Positions 35,493 through 38,518 of a stretch of DNA of 38,518 bases are shown here, piece after piece (the first letter of the stretch is position 1; each line of letters starts with the position of its first letter). The position numbers and the translations under genes were made by a program. Origin of the DNA: Pseudomonadota bacterium (lineage in GTDB: Bacteria > Pseudomonadota > Gammaproteobacteria > Xanthomonadales > Rhodanobacteraceae); the NCBI GenBank assembly GCA_029779475.1, contig JAKPAN010000316.1, positions 1 through 38,518 on the forward strand, written 5' to 3'. Under the pieces are notes generated by a model. The model searched no databases. It was not told the DNA's origin and saw nothing but the letters and a program-made list of their open reading frames with translations.

Positions 35493-36802
35493 CGCACGGT
35501 CGCCATCAATGCCTCGATTTCGTCGGCGTCCTTCGGCACGCCGTCGGAGATGACGAGTGGTTCGCCGTCGGTGACGACGACATCGTCCTCGATGCGGATG
35601 CCGATGCCGCGGTACTTCGCCGGCACGCCCTTCGCGTCGGGCGCGATGTACAGGCCGGGTTCGACGGTGACGACCATGCCCGGTTCGAGCACACGGTATT
35701 CGCCGTCGACGCGATAGTCGCCCGCGTCGTGCACGTCGAGGCCGAGCCAGTGGCCGGTCTTGTGCATGTAGAACGCGCGGTACGCGTGTTCGCGCAAGTT
35801 CTTCTCGAGAGGTCCGGACAGCAGGCCAAGCTTGATGAGGCCGCGCGTGATCACGCGCACGGCCGCGTCGTGGTACGCGTCGAACGGACGGCCGGCGCGC
35901 ACTTCGTCGATCGCGGCGCGCTGCGCGTCGAGCACGATGTCGTAGAGCGCGCGCTGTTCGGGCGAGTAACGCCCGTTGACAGGGAACGTGCGCGTGATGT
36001 CGGACGCGTAGCACTCGTATTCCGCGCCGGCGTCGATGAGCAGCAGGTCGCCGTCGCGCAACATCGCGTTGTTGGCGCGATAGTGCAGCACGCAACCGTT
36101 GGCGCCGCCGCCGACGATCGGCTCGTAACTCGGCACCGCGCCGTGCTTGCGGAACACGTGCAGCAGTTCGGCTTCGATCTCGTGTTCGTTCATGCCCGGC
36201 CGCGTCGCCTGCATCGCGCGCACGTGCGCGGCGGCGGCGATCTGCGCGGACTTCTTCATGAGCCGCAATTCGCCGCGCGACTTGTACAGGCGCAGGTCGT
36301 GCAGCAGGTGCGAAAGCGCGACGAACTCGTGCGGCGGCCGCGCGCCCTGACGCATCTGCGCACGCACGCGGTTGACCCAGGCGATCAGGCGCAGGTCGAA
36401 ATCGACGTCGCGGCCGAAGTGGTAATAGACGCGCTCGCGGCCTTCGATGAGGCCGGGCAGGATGTCGTCGATGTCGTCGATCGGGAACGCATCATCCATG
36501 CCGAACGTGTCGACCGCGCCTTCCGTGCCGGCGCGTGGGCCGTCCCAGCGTTCGCGTTCGGGATCGCGCTCGCGGCAGAACAGGATCACTTCGCCCGCGG
36601 CGCGGCCCGGCACGAGCGCGAGCACGGCGTCGGGCTCGGGAAAGCCGGTGAGATAGTGGAAGTCGCTGTCCTGGCGATACGGATAGTGCGCGTCGTTGTT
36701 GCGCACGCGTTCGGGGGCGGCGGCGACGATGACGATGGCGTCGCTCCCCGCCATGCGCATGAGTTGTTTGCGGCGTCGCGCGTATTCGCGGGGTTCGATC
36801 AT
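35489..36802 (-). CDS. pepP: Xaa-Pro aminopeptidase PepP
   Basis: A 437-residue metallopeptidase of the pita-bread fold (E. coli PepP 441). It releases N-terminal residues preceding proline in the cytoplasm. Metal ligands: Asp257 and Asp268 (LLIDAGAEYECYASDITRTF), His in FYMHKTGHWLGLDVHD, Glu in VVTVEPGLYIA and Glu in GIGIRIEDDVVVT. The N-terminal domain starts IEPREYARRRKQLMRM, the usual family start. ygfB lies 103 bp upstream on the same strand, as in E. coli. Downstream, where many gammaproteobacteria have ubiH, it is instead coupled to acvB by a 4-bp overlap. Identity is secure; it is a paralogue of the PepQ at 23022. Confidence 0.96.
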   Translation of the reverse strand: MIEPREYARRRKQLMRMAGSDAIVIVAAAPERVRNNDAHYPYRQDSDFHYLTGFPEPDAVLALVPGRAAGEVILFCRERDPERERWDGPRAGTEGAVDTFGMDDAFPIDDIDDILPGLIEGRERVYYHFGRDVDFDLRLIAWVNRVRAQMRQGARPPHEFVALSHLLHDLRLYKSRGELRLMKKSAQIAAAAHVRAMQATRPGMNEHEIEAELLHVFRKHGAVPSYEPIVGGGANGCVLHYRANNAMLRDGDLLLIDAGAEYECYASDITRTFPVNGRYSPEQRALYDIVLDAQRAAIDEVRAGRPFDAYHDAAVRVITRGLIKLGLLSGPLEKNLREHAYRAFYMHKTGHWLGLDVHDAGDYRVDGEYRVLEPGMVVTVEPGLYIAPDAKGVPAKYRGIGIRIEDDVVVTDGEPLVISDGVPKDADEIEALMATVR

Positions 36803-36905
36803 TCGACTCGGCGGCGTGGAAAGTGGGCGAATCGGCGCGCGATGACGGCGCCTGCCTCAATTTACCACTTCGAACCCGCCCCCTGCGTGCGCGGATGCGA
36901 TGGCC

Positions 36906-37448
36906 TCAATGCACCGACCGCGCTGCGGCGCGTTGCGCGGCCTGCACGTGCCGATGCAGCAGCGCGACGGCGGTCTGCACGAAGGCGAGCACTTCGTCGA
37001 ACGAGGTTTCGTCGTCGTCGCCGGCCAGGCGCGTACCGGCGATCATGCCGAGATCGCCGAGGATTTCCTCGGCTTCCGCAGGCAGGTGCGCGCTCGCGGC
37101 GCCGCTGGCAAGGCCGAATCCGCCGAGGAAGCCGCGGCACCATTCGACGAGCGCCGGCCCGCGTCGGTCGAGCTTTGCGTGCGGCGGCGGCAGCAACGGC
37201 TTGACCTGCGCCGGATCGGTCGCGAATTGCGCGCGGATGCGATCGAACACGTCGCGCAACGCGGGATCGGCTGTTGCGCCGTCGACGCCGGGCGTGATTT
37301 CGAGGCGCTCGAGCCAGTCGCTGGCGTCCGCGTTGCCGCCGGCACACAGATAGCCGCTCAACGCGCCATGCAATTCGCTGGCGTCGACGCCCGCTTGCAG
37401 GCGGGTCAGAACCTGCGTGAGTGCGGCGTGTTCGTCGGAAGCGGTCAT
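36906..37448 (-). CDS. ygfB: YgfB/YecA (UPF0149) family protein
   Basis: A 180-residue helical protein of the UPF0149 family, characterised by an early LHGALSGYLCAGGNADASDW, a WCRGFLGGFGLA segment in the middle, and ILGDLGMIAG followed by an acidic EDDET-like stretch near the end. These proteins have a regulatory or unknown role; in Pseudomonas a YgfB homologue affects beta-lactamase control, but that need not apply here. The position directly upstream of pepP is conserved in gammaproteobacteria. The gene is divergent from the right-edge sensor (114-bp spacer). The final HRHVQAAQRAAARSVH tail is basic and variable. Confidence 0.9.
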   Translation of the reverse strand: MTASDEHAALTQVLTRLQAGVDASELHGALSGYLCAGGNADASDWLERLEITPGVDGATADPALRDVFDRIRAQFATDPAQVKPLLPPPHAKLDRRGPALVEWCRGFLGGFGLASGAASAHLPAEAEEILGDLGMIAGTRLAGDDDETSFDEVLAFVQTAVALLHRHVQAAQRAAARSVH

Positions 37449-37562
37449 GGCGTGTTTTCCCGGGGCGCGGACGCCAGTTTAGCCGCTCGCGCGGCGCGCC
37501 TTCGCGTGGCGCGGCGCGGGGCGTTTGCCTACACTGGCGGCTCAGCGAAAAGCAGACCGCCC

Positions 37563-38518
37563 GTGCCCGCGACAGTCACCGCGACTTTCCCACGTCGACC
37601 CGGAGCGCGCTGGCGCTCGTGGGGCGCGTTGCTCGGCTGCATGGCGGCGCTGGCCGCGCACGCGCAACCGGCGACGACGTCGACGAACGCGACACTGCGC
37701 GAGTTTTATTTCCAGACCACGGGCATTGAACAGGGGCTGGCCGAGAATACGGTGAGCGCGATCCTGCAGGATCAACAGGGTTACCTGTGGGTCGGCAGCG
37801 ACGGCCCGCTGCAACGTTACGACGGCTACCGATTCGTCAACTACACGCCGGCCGCCAACCAGAACATCGCATCGCCTTCCATCGCCGCGTTGGCGCAGGA
37901 TGCGGCCGGCCGGATCTGGGTCGGCACCACCGAGAACGGCTTGCTGCGGCTCCTGCCCGATGCGCAATCGCTGGAAAAAGTCACGATCGACGCGATCGAC
38001 GTGCATTCCGCGCGCGCGCTGCTCACCGACGCGAAGCACGGTTTGTGGGTTGGCAGCGAACGCGGAATCCTGCTCGTCGATCCCGCATCGGGCACGTTGC
38101 GCCAACGCTGGAACCTGTCCAACGCTGGCATCGCGCCATACGTGCGCGGCTTGGCGATGACGCCCGACGGCGTGCTGTGGGTCGCCGCGACGAACGGCTT
38201 GTGGCGCGTCGATCCCGACGCGACGCAGGCGGAACGCGTCGACGCCGCGCGCATCGCCGCGGCCAGCACGCTGCTGGTCGACTCCGCCGGCCGTTTGCGC
38301 ATCGGCACTGGCGACGGACTGTACGGCGTCGACGCCGGCGGCAATGCGCAGCGCCTCTGGCCGGCACAGGGCGGTTTCGCGGTGAACGCGATCGCCGAGG
38401 ATCCGCGGCAACGGTTGTGGCTCGGCGTGTCCGGGCATGGCATCGCGATCGTCGATCCGGTCGACGACCACACGCGTTGGCTGCGCCCCGATCCGCTGAC
38501 GCCCGGCAGCCTGCCGGA
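37563..38518 (+). CDS. Reg_prop beta-propeller sensor protein (3' end cut by window edge)
   Basis: The frame opens at GTG 37563 and runs to the right edge (318 codons seen). It begins with a basic, hydrophobic signal peptide (RPGARWRSWGALLGCMAALAAHAQ). Propeller blades of the Reg_prop type follow: GLAENTVSAILQDQQGYLWV, then AQDAAGRIWVGTTENGLLRL, HGLWVGSERGILLVDPASG, GVLWVAATNGLWRVDPD and QRLWLGVSGHGIAIVDP. As in the left-edge gene, the periplasmic propeller is expected to sense a ligand, probably a sugar polymer or metabolite, and signal to a kinase, cyclase or DNA-binding output that lies beyond the window. The start was chosen for the signal peptide; no good ribosome site is visible. The gene is divergent from ygfB. 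Confidence 0.85.
   Translation, partial: MPATVTATFPRRPGARWRSWGALLGCMAALAAHAQPATTSTNATLREFYFQTTGIEQGLAENTVSAILQDQQGYLWVGSDGPLQRYDGYRFVNYTPAANQNIASPSIAALAQDAAGRIWVGTTENGLLRLLPDAQSLEKVTIDAIDVHSARALLTDAKHGLWVGSERGILLVDPASGTLRQRWNLSNAGIAPYVRGLAMTPDGVLWVAATNGLWRVDPDATQAERVDAARIAAASTLLVDSAGRLRIGTGDGLYGVDAGGNAQRLWPAQGGFAVNAIAEDPRQRLWLGVSGHGIAIVDPVDDHTRWLRPDPLTPGSLP

Overview
The window is a high-GC bacterial chromosome segment. The gene set (cydP-cydA-cydB-cydX, ygfB-pepP, a DUF3016 lipoprotein, secreted proteins with an IFxDxFE-type C-terminal motif, DUF11 repeat proteins, paired Reg_prop sensors) suggests a gammaproteobacterium of the Lysobacterales/Xanthomonadales, perhaps Rhodanobacteraceae-like. 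That placement is inference from gene content. No rRNA, tRNA or CRISPR array was seen.

Layout. 1-2056 (-): a Reg_prop beta-propeller sensor cut by the left edge. 2370-3285: a small exported protein and a TfoX-N protein. 3286-13073: an accessory block with a decayed duplicate of the thiC 3' end, a giant secreted DUF11 repeat protein with its own terminator, an IS5-type transposase relic, a vapBC toxin-antitoxin pair, and a UvrD/HelD-type helicase with an embedded nuclease-like domain. 13074-15133 (-): thiC with a TPP riboswitch. 15191-20552: a TPR-sulfotransferase, secreted anchor-J protein, DUF3016 lipoprotein, delta-60 relic and a copper-site (cupredoxin) protein. 20631-22907 (-): a BTAD/SARP-like regulator with a membrane helix and TPR tail. 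23022-25634 (+): pepQ, a second sulfotransferase and an Asp/Asn beta-hydroxylase. 25716-28752 (+): the cytochrome bd operon cydPABX. 28921-32464 (+): a VirJ-like hydrolase and MprF. 32477-37448 (-): ygfB, pepP, acvB, an Sm-like periplasmic protein and a DUF2167-like membrane protein. 37563-end (+): a second Reg_prop sensor cut by the right edge.

Two observations stand out. First, four GTCAG pentamers at an exact 11-bp period lie between the BTAD regulator and the downstream cupredoxin gene, and end 8 bp before a possible -10 element. This is the geometry of SARP operators, so the regulator probably controls the cupredoxin gene. Second, the last ~130 bp of thiC recur as a decayed direct repeat 9.7 kb away. 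The DUF11 gene, IS relic, vapBC and helicase lie between the two copies, which looks like an old integration at, or duplication of, the thiC 3' end. A third theme is lipid remodelling: MprF (aminoacyl-phosphatidylglycerol synthase/flippase) is flanked by two AcvB/VirJ-type hydrolases whose relatives remove that modification.
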